Below, in pieces: positions 21,093 to 31,570 of a stretch of DNA of 64,000 bases; positions within the stretch are counted from its first letter, which is position 1, and each line of letters starts with the position of its first letter. The stretch is from contig JANFNE010000046.1 of assembly GCA_024867545.1 (NCBI GenBank), positions 434,001-498,000 on the forward strand, read 5' to 3'. The DNA is from Phytopythium helicoides (Eukaryota > Oomycota > Peronosporomycetes > Pythiales > Pythiaceae). The position numbers were made by a program, and so were the translations under genes. The notes under the pieces were generated by a model. That model searched no databases. It saw nothing but the letters and a program-made list of their open reading frames with translations, and had not been told where the DNA came from.

Positions 21093-23792
21093 TTACCATT
21101 CTTTTCTAACTAATTGTGCTTTCAAGTGCTCTGTCGCAACCGGATGCAGCGTCTCCAAGTCTCCATCATCCACCCAAATGATGGGGTTCGCTTCGGCTGG
21201 GATGGCGATACCATCGTTTTCTCCATTTCCGTCTTCACTTTGATCTACTAACCGAGGCAAGCGAACAAGTCGGCGGCCATTCGTACGAACTCCGTAGCAG
21301 GCACGGCGTGTTCTCAAAACTTGAAGTGCATGGAAGACAAATTCCTTTTCACTCACACCACCGATGCAGATGCTTGAGCCCGTGAGCAGAGCTGACGACT
21401 GCATCCGCTTTGTGGCTCGCCGACCTCGCTCCCTCGTTGGTTGCTGCTGCTGTTGCTTCAGCTGCTGAATCTGGTCTAGCTTTGTGGCCAGAAGTTCATT
21501 GAGTGTGTTGCGAAGTTCCTCGAGTGTCCGAAGGGAGAGTGACTCATCGGGAAGGCTAGCGAAAACTCTCATAAGAATCTCGATTGGCGGCGAGGGAGGC
21601 GTCGACTCCGCATTGTGTACGCTCGGCCCCGGTATCTCTGCATCGAGGGATTTTACCACGGTCGTACGGCGTCCACGAATGCCACTGGACGGAGCTTGAG
21701 CCTTTCCTGTGAGCGTTGCAGTCTGCTGCAGTGCGAGCGGAGAGGTAAGCATAAGCTGGCGTCGGAATCCATCACGCAGCTTGGTTGTTAATCGCTGGTC
21801 GTATTCGAGCCACACCACCGAAAACAGCGCCAACAGCACATCAACCGCAACTACAGTGTTCCTAACTGGCGCTGAAAAGCGTTGCTGTGAAAAATCGGAT
21901 GCAAAATTTGCAGACGATCGGCGTTGTTGTGAGTCAATCTGCGACTGCTCTGCTGTAACTAAGTCTGGACCGCTGAGCGACGCAAGACGAGCTGTAGCCT
22001 GAACTAGGGCATCGTGTTCAATATGACCGAGGTGCTGCGTGATCAGTAGAGTCGCGCGGTCGAGGGGGCACCACCACTTCGCGCTTCCAACTTTTTCAAC
22101 ATCGTTCAAACTCGCTATGGACGGGTCGAGCTCGACGATGTCGCCAAGGAGGTCAACTAAGACATTTAAACAGGTTGCGAGTAGATTCCCTGTAGATAGG
22201 ACAGTGGAGGTGGCAGAAGATGCTGCCACATCACTAGCAGAGGAGAGTTCAAATGGCACCAGCTCACACACTCGAGCGAACAATGCAACACGCACGTCGA
22301 CAGAGTCGTGTTGGTGAGGATGCTCCGTCGGTGTGAGTATAGCAAGAAGGCTATCAGCCGTGGTTGGACTGATGGAAGTGTTGACTGCCTTCCGATATTT
22401 CTCATGGTGGAACAGACAGGACTTAATCAGCTCCATGAGGTGATAATCGGCAAGCGATGCAATTCCATACCGCGCGACAAATGCTTGTTTTAGGAATGGA
22501 TGCAGTGCCAATCGTGGTAACTTCTTCCGCACATTTTCGGCGTCCAGGTCTAGCTTCTCAATGTATAATTCAAGAATGAGCTGCGCGACGTCTTGAGCCT
22601 CAAGTACTCGATGAATCTTCGGACGCGAGGACAGCTGCGCACGAAGTGTTGCCGGAATTGCTCGTGTACGGGTAACAACCTCGGCGTGCCCAGATGCGCC
22701 ACTTCCTGTCAATATTCCAGCATCATCGATATCCTCATCACTCTCGTCCTCGCTGTCGTTCTTTTCCCCGTCACTAGCTGCTCCAGTGTCGTGCATGGTG
22801 GCATTTGTGCGCAAGCTATTTCGTCTCCCAATGTTCCAGTCACCTTTGTCGCCCATTGTTTGAGTGCCTGCGTGGCGCATCCGTGTCATGCGCTCCATGA
22901 GCTGGTGTTGTTCCTCGATTGAACCGTACCTCCAGAGTAGGCCGACTGCATTTGAGTTGACAAACCGGTCCATACTATTGAGAATAGTAACATGTTGGGC
23001 TTCGCCATCAACGAGCGCTTGCAGTACATGGTCCAAATCAGCCGCTGCACGCTCAAGTGGATGTGCGGTCTCCATAGCGTCAAGTGCGTCTCCATCAATA
23101 CCATAGAGCTCTTGTTCCTCTGCTGCACCGACTGCCGCAACATCCTCCACAAACTCATTTATGACCCGAGAGCCTCCTGCTGGGAAGGAATGTCTACTTT
23201 CATTTCCTGGTTCCAGCGCCCCGTCAAGAAGATTGCTCAGCACTCGTCGTAGTTGTGTTTTCTCTACCGCCAGCCGGTTCGCTCGCTGTCTAGTTGACTG
23301 CAACTCGGCACGTAGATGCTGTGCCTCGATCCGAAGCTGCTCGCGATCTTTCTCAATCCGTGTGGCTCGTTCAGTCTCTTGCTCAATCCGTTCAGCCTCA
23401 AAGTGCGCTGAATGCTCGCATTGAGCCAACAGTACCTCGTTCTCCGCGAGCGTTGCATGCGCGAGCTGGAGAAGTGCAAACATATTCAGCGACGCAAGAT
23501 CCCAGATTTGAGCCATTAGTCGAGCCAAGCGAGGTGACAGTGGAGAAAGCACAGCGAGCGCCTGCTTGAGCATGACTGAGCATGTTGTATGATACGTTGC
23601 ACAGCGTCCTGGTAGATGAGGGTGGTGATTGTGATGACTGGAACCAATTGCTTTCGTAAATCCAGCAGCTGGAGAATTGCTGGCGAAGGCTGTCACTGGT
23701 TGCAATCGCGGCAATTGTTGTGTACAGTCGTGCACGAAGGCTTCGAGAACGTCCAATTCATGTGCAGCAATGTGAAGAGCATGCGCGTTCAT
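21093..23792 (-). CDS. Large coiled-coil protein, unknown function
   Basis: One uninterrupted exon of about 899 codons starts at ATG 23792; an upstream TTG in frame is not a credible start. Residues of about 120-210 form a coiled coil rich in Glu, Arg and Gln. An acidic linker (about 340-370) follows. A segment then reads LILELYIEKLDLDAENVRKK...LHPFLKQAFVARYG...LMELIKSC...VRVALFARV. This pattern of a short helix-rich module ending in RVALFxR recalls modules I associate with large protist and ciliary proteins, but I cannot name the family. A poly-Gln/Lys stretch lies near 21445. It is convergent with Argonaute and divergent from the next gene. Confidence 0.7.
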   Translation of the reverse strand: MNAHALHIAAHELDVLEAFVHDCTQQLPRLQPVTAFASNSPAAGFTKAIGSSHHNHHPHLPGRCATYHTTCSVMLKQALAVLSPLSPRLARLMAQIWDLASLNMFALLQLAHATLAENEVLLAQCEHSAHFEAERIEQETERATRIEKDREQLRIEAQHLRAELQSTRQRANRLAVEKTQLRRVLSNLLDGALEPGNESRHSFPAGGSRVINEFVEDVAAVGAAEEQELYGIDGDALDAMETAHPLERAAADLDHVLQALVDGEAQHVTILNSMDRFVNSNAVGLLWRYGSIEEQHQLMERMTRMRHAGTQTMGDKGDWNIGRRNSLRTNATMHDTGAASDGEKNDSEDESDEDIDDAGILTGSGASGHAEVVTRTRAIPATLRAQLSSRPKIHRVLEAQDVAQLILELYIEKLDLDAENVRKKLPRLALHPFLKQAFVARYGIASLADYHLMELIKSCLFHHEKYRKAVNTSISPTTADSLLAILTPTEHPHQHDSVDVRVALFARVCELVPFELSSASDVAASSATSTVLSTGNLLATCLNVLVDLLGDIVELDPSIASLNDVEKVGSAKWWCPLDRATLLITQHLGHIEHDALVQATARLASLSGPDLVTAEQSQIDSQQRRSSANFASDFSQQRFSAPVRNTVVAVDVLLALFSVVWLEYDQRLTTKLRDGFRRQLMLTSPLALQQTATLTGKAQAPSSGIRGRRTTVVKSLDAEIPGPSVHNAESTPPSPPIEILMRVFASLPDESLSLRTLEELRNTLNELLATKLDQIQQLKQQQQQPTRERGRRATKRMQSSALLTGSSICIGGVSEKEFVFHALQVLRTRRACYGVRTNGRRLVRLPRLVDQSEDGNGENDGIAIPAEANPIIWVDDGDLETLHPVATEHLKAQLVRKEW

Positions 23793-24109
23793 TACTATTG
23801 GAATCGTCAAAGGAATTGGCGAGATAAAGCAGTGCTCGCAGTGCTCGCTTTCAACACTCCTCTTTCATGAGAGCACTTGCAAGCAATTGTCGCTCCGTGA
23901 ACCACCTTCGCTGAACAAAATGATGAGAAGAAAAAAAAAAGATGAGAATGCTATTTGTAGCCGGTGTTCTCACATTGCTGGATAAGGTCCTGGTGCCGAT
24001 TGAAGCTCGAAAGCTGCGAGTGAAGCTTGCTTGTGGTGGTTCATTGTCGGATCTAAGAGAGCCTTCCAACCACTGAAGGTTCACCAGGAATCCACGACGA
24101 GTTGTGGTC

Positions 24110-25666
24110 ATGGCTCAAAGGGGTCAGGTCCAAGCACCACAGCAGCAACAGCTTCAACTCCAGTGGCTGGATGAATTTCTCGTGGACGCGTCATCACCGT
24201 CGGAATCTTCGAATCAGCAACGAGAGACGAGAGCTCGACAGACTCGCCACGCTGCCGCAAATCCTTCTTCAATAGCTACAACAGTTGTGCAAACAATTGG
24301 AGCGTGTAAGAAGAGCCTGGACGACACCAAGAAAAGCATTCGTGCGACGCACGTGCAGTCAATTGAGTCGCCGGAGATGGATACGATTGGCAACGACAGC
24401 GAAGACGATAGCGATAGTGATGGAGGTCAAAATGACAAAAGTGAGATGGAAAGTGAAGGTGATAGTGGGGAGAGCAGGAGTGATCGCCCGAGGTCAGTTA
24501 TCGACGACGAGGGTGACTGCGACAGCGAGGCGCGTTATTCAAATCACGAACGCGCTCCAATCGGGTCAACAGGCCGTGAAAAAGAGCTCGAGCGACTCGT
24601 GCAGCAGAGTGCGGAGCAGTGTGAGGAGCTCCAGTCGGACCTAGATGTCCTAGCGGCTCACTTGGAGACGATAATGAAAGAGCGAGAAGCAGAACGCACA
24701 GAGATGGCGAGGGAGCGAGAGAGTTTTCGCATTGAGGTCGAAGCCCTGCGTCGAGATAACATGGAGCTCACGACGCGGCATGCGACCTCGACCCAGAAAC
24801 TCGCAGCTGCGATGGAAGCCCATGAGCAGCTGCTGGTGGCCTTGACCGAGCAGCAGCAACAAAACGAGCAGCTCCAGGCTTCTAATCATATCGTTGCACG
24901 AGACCGAGCAACAGCCAAGAAGATGCTTGACACCGCGCAGCTAGCGTGTAGACGACTTGAAGAGGAGCTTGCAATGGCCCACTCGCAGCTTTTGCAGCTC
25001 CAAGATGAGCGGAAAACCCTCGAAGCAGCTCTAAAGTCCGCAGCTCACACCAAAGCAGGCAGCGAGATGACACAACTCCACCTCCAAGATGAAATGATTC
25101 GCAGTCTACGTGCCGACTTGCTGCAGATGGAATTCGAGTTCAAGACCCTACGTGTGGACAAGCAAGCACTCGAAGATAAGGTCGCAAAATTGGAGCGGCG
25201 ACGAGGTGGTGGGCACGGTGCAGGAAGCAGGAGTGGGACGGCTTCGAGTGCAGCATCTGTATCATCTACATTGCTGGTGGCAGACGGTCTCGCGAACTCA
25301 GAGTACGACGTCATTTCGCTCGCAGCAGGACCAGCAAATGGGGCCGCACCACAAGGGAAGAAGCGGACGACCATTCGGCCACTGAAAGCGCGAGACTCAG
25401 CTCGCGGCAGCATGTTTGGCAGTTTGATGGATCTCCCGAACTACGTGGGTGAGCGGCAAGAGTCTTCGGTCGCGCCAACGGTGAAGCAGGTGAAGGCACA
25501 CACTCACCACGATCAGTATCAGGTAGGAGCCGACAGCCGAGGGCACGAGCACAAGGACGGCGAGCGACACGGACGGCACAACCACAGCCATGGACCTGGG
25601 ATCGTGTCACTCATGGCCAAGACGGTCAAGTCAGCCAAGAAGAGGTTTGGTCCAGGCGAGCACTAG
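24110..25666 (+). CDS. Coiled-coil protein, unknown function
   Basis: A single-exon frame of about 518 residues from ATG 24110. The N-terminus is Gln-rich, then acidic and serine-rich (SEDDSDSDGG). Residues of about 150-360 form a long coiled coil full of Glu, Leu and Gln heptads. The tail is Ser/Gly/His-rich and ends in a basic amphipathic segment (SLMAKTVKSAKKRFGPG). No enzyme domain is present. Structural, cytoskeletal or scaffold roles fit but are not shown. It is divergent from the gene at 21.1-23.8 kb across about 317 bases that contain a short poly-A run and nothing else recognised. Confidence 0.65.
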   Translation: MAQRGQVQAPQQQQLQLQWLDEFLVDASSPSESSNQQRETRARQTRHAAANPSSIATTVVQTIGACKKSLDDTKKSIRATHVQSIESPEMDTIGNDSEDDSDSDGGQNDKSEMESEGDSGESRSDRPRSVIDDEGDCDSEARYSNHERAPIGSTGREKELERLVQQSAEQCEELQSDLDVLAAHLETIMKEREAERTEMARERESFRIEVEALRRDNMELTTRHATSTQKLAAAMEAHEQLLVALTEQQQQNEQLQASNHIVARDRATAKKMLDTAQLACRRLEEELAMAHSQLLQLQDERKTLEAALKSAAHTKAGSEMTQLHLQDEMIRSLRADLLQMEFEFKTLRVDKQALEDKVAKLERRRGGGHGAGSRSGTASSAASVSSTLLVADGLANSEYDVISLAAGPANGAAPQGKKRTTIRPLKARDSARGSMFGSLMDLPNYVGERQESSVAPTVKQVKAHTHHDQYQVGADSRGHEHKDGERHGRHNHSHGPGIVSLMAKTVKSAKKRFGPGEH

Positions 25667-25718
25667 CATTAGGTCGATTAGAGCGCGTAATGGGATCGAG
25701 GGCGGTGCCTTTGCCGAC

Positions 25719-26467
25719 TTAGACGGCCTGGATTTCGAGCTCCTTGTCGTTGCCCTCGTCGCTGTCGCTTTGGCTGGCCTCAATCTGGGCGTGACCGACG
25801 TACGAGAGGTACGAGTTCCAGAATAGCCCGACGACGTTGGCGAAGAGCACCTGCAGCGAGGCGGGAACGAACCGGAAGTTGATGAGCTGCGCCGGCACCC
25901 AGACCGTCCAGTTGGCGCAGCACGTGGGCCACCATTCTTGGCGCAGCTTGTCGGGGATGTGCTCGGCCTCCCCCTCGAGCGTGAGCAGCGTCGAGAAGAA
26001 GACGGGCAGGAACGTCGGTGCGAAGGCCAGCTGGTCCATGGCGAGGCGCTTGGCGATGGCCTGTCACGCATGCGTTAGCGATGGTCCTTTAGCGCGCGCT
26101 AGTGGCCACGCAAGTCACCGACCGGCGTGGCCACGCCCGGCACTGCGGCGCCCAGGAAGCGGTACCAGAGGTGGAGCACGGGCGAGACGAGCGCGCCGTT
26201 GAGCGCCGTGAAGATGGCGAGCCGCTTGGCGTCCACCTTGTCAGCTCCCTCAAGCACAAGCTGGCAGCCGAGGTCGCCCGCACCGCCGATGGCGCCACCC
26301 GTCAGCACCTTGGTGGCCAACGGCCGCGTCTCGAGCAGCTCGAGGTACTTTGCCCACACGCCGCGCTTGGCCGACGTGGAAGCCGAAGTCGCCAAGCTCC
26401 GCGAGTTGGCGGCCGTCGGCAGCCGCGAGGCGCGCGCCGTGGAGCGCGAGAGCTGGCGCAGCAGCAT
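25719..26467 (-). CDS. MPV17: Mpv17/PMP22-family membrane protein
   Basis: Two exons (26467-26123, 26060-25719) encode 228 residues. The N-terminal 30 residues are Arg/Ser/Ala-rich without acids, like a mitochondrial targeting peptide. The family signature follows: YLELLETRPLATKVLTGGAIGGAGDLGCQ, then LHLWYRFL, AMDQLAFAPTFLPVFF, and the C-terminal WTVWVPAQLINFRFVPASLQVLFANVVGLFWNSYLS. Mpv17 proteins are small channels or metabolite pores of the mitochondrial inner membrane or peroxisome. The intron donor is GTCGGT. A (CTG)7 run precedes the ATG in the leader. No frame break. It is divergent from MED7 across 250 bases. Confidence 0.93.
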
Positions 26468-26480
26468 CAGCTTCAGTATC

Positions 26481-26501
26481 AGCAGCAGCAGCAGCAGCAG
26501 G
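26481..26501 (+). repeat. (CAG)7 microsatellite in Mpv17 leader
   Basis: Seven perfect CAG units on the plus strand (CTG on the Mpv17 sense strand), 14 bases before the Mpv17 ATG. Trinucleotide slippage would not alter the protein if the start at 26467 is right. Confidence 0.9.
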
Positions 26502-26717
26502 TTGCGCGGCGGGCGGCGGGCGCGTGAGTGGGCGAGCGGCGCGGCGGCGCGGCGAAGCGCGTGGGGCAATCCGCCATTCTCCTCACTTGATGATCAGGTG
26601 AGTGCTTACCACCTTCGAGGTGAGATACCCTCGGCAAGAAGATAGAGGAGACCGTAGCTGCTCGCGGCGGGACCTGCAGCATTTTATCTTTTGCGCTTTG
26701 TCAAGCAACCACCGCCC

Positions 26718-27695
26718 ATGAGCCAGGAGGAGCCCGCGGGCGACGCGCCCGAGATCGTGGCCGAGTTCCCGGCGCCGCCCGCGTTCCTGGCGCTGTACCG
26801 CGATGGGCCAGACGCGGGCCCGCCGCCGCCCGAGCCCATGGCGCCCACGTACCACATGTTCGGCACGCCCTACAGCACGCAGGACGTCGTGCCCGACCTG
26901 CTGCCGGGCGACGGCCGCAAGCTCTACGCGCAGGGCGCGAGCGAGGACGGCAGGGACGTCGACTACAAGGCCGAGATGAAGAAGTGAGGCTGTGCTGCAG
27001 GCTGTGCGAGGTGGAGGCGCGCGGGGCTGACTCGCGCGGTGGATTGGCAGACTCAACCGGTCGCTGCTCGCCAACTTTGTCGAGCTCGTGGACGTGCTCA
27101 TGAAGAACCCCGCGATGTTCAAGTATGGCTGCGCTTGCGACGTTGGGCTGCTACTGGAGAACTAACTGATGCGTTGACGGACGCAGCGCCAAGCTCGACG
27201 ACCTGGAGCTGCTGTTCCTGAACCTGCATAACCTCATCAACGCCTTCCGCCCGCACCAGGCGCGCGAGACCACCATACAGATGCTCAAGACGCAGATTGA
27301 GCAGCGCCGGGAGGCCGCGAGAGAGATCCGGCAAACCATCGACAACTCGCGCCGCGCCGTCGAGCAGGCGCACGCCGAGATGCTCGGCGCAGTCGAAGAC
27401 GCGCCTGCGCTGAGCTCGGCGGCTTCGTCTCCACTCGCAGTCGCGGGCGACGATGGAGACATCAAGATGGAGGACGCGGAGAGCGCGGGCGAATCGGCAA
27501 GTGTGTCCGAGACGAGCGAGACTGCAGTGCTCACGGCTGCGCAGCTCGAGCAAGCAGAGGTATGGGCCGTGATTTGGTTGCGTTGCTCCAATAGGAAGGT
27601 GCTGATGATGGAATGCTTGCGAGTTACAGAAGGCCAAGGAGGCGCAGCGACTGCAGGAGCAGTTCTTCTCGGCGCTAGAGGCGGCTATGGGGTGA
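26718..27695 (+). CDS. MED7: Mediator complex subunit 7
   Basis: Four exons (26718-26983, 27051-27122, 27187-27559, 27630-27695) give an intact 258-residue protein. Exon 1 carries the MED7 hallmark: EFPAPPAFLALY, a proline run, then FGTPYSTQDVVPDL. The following exons give LNRSLLANFVELVDVLMKNP and LFLNLHNLINAFRPHQARET with the coiled-coil IEQRREAAREIRQTI. MED7 pairs with MED21 to form the hinge of the Mediator middle module linking activators to RNA polymerase II. The C-terminal extension is acidic and Ser/Ala-rich. An in-frame TTG upstream was not used as the start. It shares a short divergent promoter with Mpv17. Confidence 0.94.
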
Positions 27696-27869
27696 TAAAG
27701 GCGAGGAAACTATATAACGCGGGCGGAAAGGCCCTCACAGTCCACTTGGATGCAAGGATAAATGATTGCATTTGGTCCATGACACAGACCATCTCCGCTG
27801 CTCCCGCGAGTAGATATGTGGAGGCGACTATCAACACCGTGAAACACCAGGGCGGGTTGACCACGCAGG

Positions 27870-29475
27870 CTAGAGCTTGACGGGAGCGTTCGAGAAGAGT
27901 TGTGAGCCCGTTGGAGCCTGTGGCTGTGGTGCAGCCACTGCAACAGGAGTTGCGTCTGGAGGGTACGGCGGGCCTCCAGGACTTGCTGCACTTGAAACAC
28001 TGGAGCGCATGCCACTTGCATCCATCGAGCCGCGAACATTGCGGTTGAGACCGTTCGCAGGGCTGCCAAGTTCCGTCAGCATTAGTAAGAAAAGCAGTTT
28101 CTCGCCACATCTCAATGCACACAAACACCGCACCTGATCATTGCAGCGTGAAGCGCTTCGTACAGCGGGGTGGCAGCGACGGGTGGAGGCTCGACGCCGT
28201 TAAGCAGCTCAGCCGCCTTGATGTCGCGGCCATAGAACGCGCGGTTGATGTCTGGGCGGGCGAGGATCACAGAGCCCTCCAGCGAAAGCCCCACGAACAG
28301 ACCTTTGGAGTGCGAGTACGAGTAGCACGGTGCAATGTCCATGCCAGCACTGGCCTCGATGTTTCCGGCCGCGACGCGGCCGACCGGACCCGCCGAGATG
28401 CCAAGCTCTGCTCCCATGTTGATTTGTCCCTTGGAGCAGAAGGCGTCGACCGCGCGGCGGTTGTTGAGGATGATGACGAAGTCGGTCAGCTCCCCGCCGA
28501 TCTGCGCACCCCACCCAACTCCCGCGGTCCCGATCGCTGAAGGCGCCGACCAGCGGCCGTCGGGCAGGCGCGAGATGACGAGCCCCGTGCCCACGCGGCC
28601 AGTGAACACGAAGCCAACCTTGATGACTGTCAGGAACTGGTAGTAAAAAAGTCAGCACGGGGTGAAGCCCAGAGCAGGCAGCAATGAGAGGAGCGCACCG
28701 CGATGCCCTTGGCCTGGGTGAGCAGCGGCAGCGGGATGGACTGGTCCTTGATGACGCCCTGGTACATGAAGTTCTTGACGCTGTACGTGGCCTTGCGGAT
28801 CTCCTCGCGCAGCGTGAATGAGTAGGGCATGTTGAGGAAGCGCTGCGCGCCGCTCTCGGGCACGTCGTTCTGCTGCACGGCGTGGCTCATGGTCTCACCT
28901 GGGCGGCAATCGAGCGTTAGTCCGGAGAGCAACCTAGTGCGCGAGGATCGCCGCAGCCGACGACTCACGCAGCTCGGGCTGCTCGGGCTCGAGGCGCGCG
29001 TGGCAGTCGTCGCACACGCGCTGCGGGTTGTGCGCGTTGGCGGGCAAGTACTGTCGCGCGGGGTTGGCGAGGATCTGCTCGGGGCGGATGAGGCTGCGGC
29101 GCATGGTGCACAGGTCGCAGAAGACGCGGCCGCAGTAGCTGCGCACGAGCGTGGTGAGCTGCGCGTGCGGACGCGAGCGAGCGAGCGGCGGACGCACCGG
29201 CAGTGGTGTTTGCGGCGCACCCAGTCGAAGAGCAGGTGGCAGCCCGTGCACAGACTGACCTCCTCGTCCGGGATCCAGCGCACCGTCACGGGCTGGAACG
29301 GCGCGGAGCTCGGCGCTGGCTGCTCGCCGCTCATCATGGCGCTCGAGGTGGCTCGCGGAGGGTCGCCTTCTTCAAGATCCGGCGCTTCTTCTTCTCCTTC
29401 CAAGCCGCGGCGAGAGTCTAGCCGCATGTACTGATGGACGCTTGTCAGAACACAGTACGCGGCATTGACAAGCAT
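27870..29475 (-). CDS. FYVE zinc finger plus SYLF (Ysc84/SH3YL1) lipid-binding protein
   Basis: Five exons (29475-29198, 29138-28969, 28898-28699, 28636-28134, 28062-27870) give an intact frame of 447 residues. If the second in-frame ATG (29427) is used it is 431. The FYVE finger has WIPDEEVSLCTGCHLLF, then RKHHCR joined by a 59-base intron to YCGRVFCDLC, and ends VCDDCHARL. It binds PI3P on endosomes. The C-terminal half is an SYLF domain (GLVISRLPDGRWSAPSAIG...GGELTDFVIILNN...GAELGISAGPVGR), which binds phosphoinositides and actin regulators. FYVE-SYLF fusions occur in some protists and plants. The last intron has a CTAAT branch site. The most upstream ATG overlaps the start codon of the opposite KDO transferase gene. 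Confidence 0.92.
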
Positions 29476-31355
29476 GGCGGCCGCGATGGCGCTCTACCGA
29501 CTCGCGTGGCGCGCGGCGGGGCCGCTGGCGGCGCTGCTGGTGCGGCGGAGGGACGCGCGGCGCGGTGTGCCGGCAGACAGGACGCTCGAGCGCTTCGGCT
29601 GGGGCGAGCGGCCTGGTGCGGGCGGCTGGAGCGCGGCGGATTGGATTGGATTGACCGAGTGGCTGACTGGAGCTGCAGCGCAGTGGGGGGACGCGGGAGC
29701 CACGCTGTGGATCCACGGCGCGTCGGTGGGCGAGTGCCTGTCCGTGCTGCCGCTCGTGGAGCTGGCGCTGGCCGGGCGGCTCACGGCGCAGCCAGACGCG
29801 CGCGTGCTGCTCACGACCACCACGCCGGCGGCGCGCCAGCTGCTCGAGATGCGACTCGCCAGCGTCCCTGAGCACCGTGCGGTCTGCATCTTCGCGCCGC
29901 TGGACCACCCGGCGTGCGTGCAGCGCTTTCTTGAGACGTGGAAACCCAGGTGCGAGCTGCTGGCTGAAGGAGGTCTAGACTTGATGGACGAGCTCACCTA
30001 GATGCTGTGACGCAGTGCTGGCCTCTGGGTCGAGTCGGAGCTCTGGCCGACGCTGATTGACGAGGCGAGCAAGCGGCACTTGGCTATAGGGATCGTGAAC
30101 GCGCGTATGTCGTCGCGGTCCCACCGACTCTGGCAGCTGCCAGGAGCTTCTGGTGTCGCCCACAGACTCTTGAGCAATTTTTCGCTCGTGCTGTGCCAGG
30201 ACGAAGCGGTGAGCAGCACTACTCTTCAGCAGCATTGACGGAGTGTGGTAAATTGTGGATCCTCGTTCTTGACGTAGAACTGTCAGCGATTTCTTGAGCT
30301 TGGTGCGACGCGGGCGGAGTGCGCATCAAACCTGAAGTTTGGTGTGTGTCCATTTGATAGTCTGCCTGTGAAGTGACGACACGCTAATGTCGTCCTGCAT
30401 ACACTACTGTAGCCCAAGCAACCAGCCTCGGAAAACCCAGCAGTATGTCTGAGTCAGCCCAACAAGTGGATGCGATTCGAGCTGCCATCGGACAGCGGCC
30501 AGTGTGGGCTGCAGTGAGTACGCACGAAGGAGAGGAAGAAGTGATGGTGGATGCGCACAAACAGCTACTGGACCAAGTAGGCGATGTCTTGCTCGTCCTT
30601 ATCCCGCGCCACCCTGACCGAGTCCCAGAGATGGCAGAAGATCTGCGTCGAAAGGTAGAATTGGAGCGTTCATCACTTGGAAGTTCCCCCAACCACTCAC
30701 CGACTCCTGCAACAGTTTTCGAGTTTGTCGATCTCCTTTCGCTCAAAGGATGTGGTGCCGACTTTGAGCACAACCATTTTTGTTGTCGACACTTTGGTGC
30801 GTCGTGCACGGGTCTATCGTCGAAGATTGCACCTAGCTGACCTCAGGACGATGCTAATCAAGGGTGAAACGGGTATACTCTTCGAGGTAGTGAAAACCGT
30901 AGTCATGGGTGGTAAGTCTACCTACTGTTTCACTAGCTGTGAACTATGAGCTTCTCACAGAGTGGCACATCTGCAGGAACATTTGTGAAGCGTGGAGGAC
31001 ACAATCCCCTTGAGCCGCTCCGTGCGGGGTACGCCTTCTGTATCAACCACAACACTTTCGAGAGCTCACGCCGCATTGCTGGATTAGGTGTCAAGTCATT
31101 ACCGGTCCGCACATGGAGAACTTTGCCGACATTATGGACGAGCTCCAGCGCAAAGACAGCGGGATTCCTGTCGACGCCATTCAGACGCTGGATCATGCAG
31201 ACCAATCCCAGCTTGCAAATGCCTTGCAATGGAAACTGCGCGGGCTGGTAGATGAAGCAAAAGTGCTCGCGCAGAAGCAATCGCTCGCATCATTGGCAAG
31301 TGTTTCGCTGTCCGTGCACGAGCGGAAATTGCGGACGTGGCTGTCAAGCTCCTAA
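29474..31355 (+). CDS. KDTA: KDO transferase (3-deoxy-manno-octulosonate transferase, WaaA/KDTA)
   Basis: Eight exons (29474-29949, 30016-30208, 30278-30372, 30441-30654, 30716-30796, 30863-30911, 30977-31028, 31088-31355) splice to an intact 475-residue protein. Family motifs are LWIHGASVGE, LLTTTTPAA, APLDHP, WVESELWPTLIDEA, NARMSSRS, SNLKFGV, RPVWAAVSTHEGEEE, VLIPRHPDR, VVDTLGE, and GGTFVKRGGHNPLEP followed by ITGPHMENF. The enzyme adds KDO to lipid A in bacteria. Plants keep a mitochondrial homologue, so an organelle-linked lipid role is possible here. Most intron borders are forced by these motifs; the acceptor at 30862 (AAG) is the least certain. The N-terminus is basic and Ala-rich. 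Confidence 0.93.
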
Positions 31356-31570
31356 TAACGAGTCACTTTGAACCCTAAGCAAATAGTAGGTGCACGCAGT
31401 TTTGTTTATCAAAAGTATGAATGTGCTCAATGGGCAGCTGTACAGTGGCAGGAGGAGATCAGACAAGCTGACTGCCACGATGCGTTCGCAGCTGTCGTCA
31501 ATGAACCCGTCGAACGATTTGAGAACTACGAGTTATGCCTTCCGCCCTTTTGCTCCAACGGCGCTCACCA

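Noticed and set aside
23925..23945. Poly-A run as a retroposon tail
   Set aside because: Only a short A run with no target duplication or reverse-transcribed gene beside it.
26099..26569. Upstream extension of Mpv17 including seven leucines
   Set aside because: It would need a TTG start; the first ATG is at 26467, and the leucines come from the (CTG)7 repeat.
30797..30862. KDO transferase intron ending at CTGACCTCAG
   Set aside because: That acceptor puts the next exon out of frame. Ending at the following AAG restores VVDTL-GE and the GG motif as in the family.
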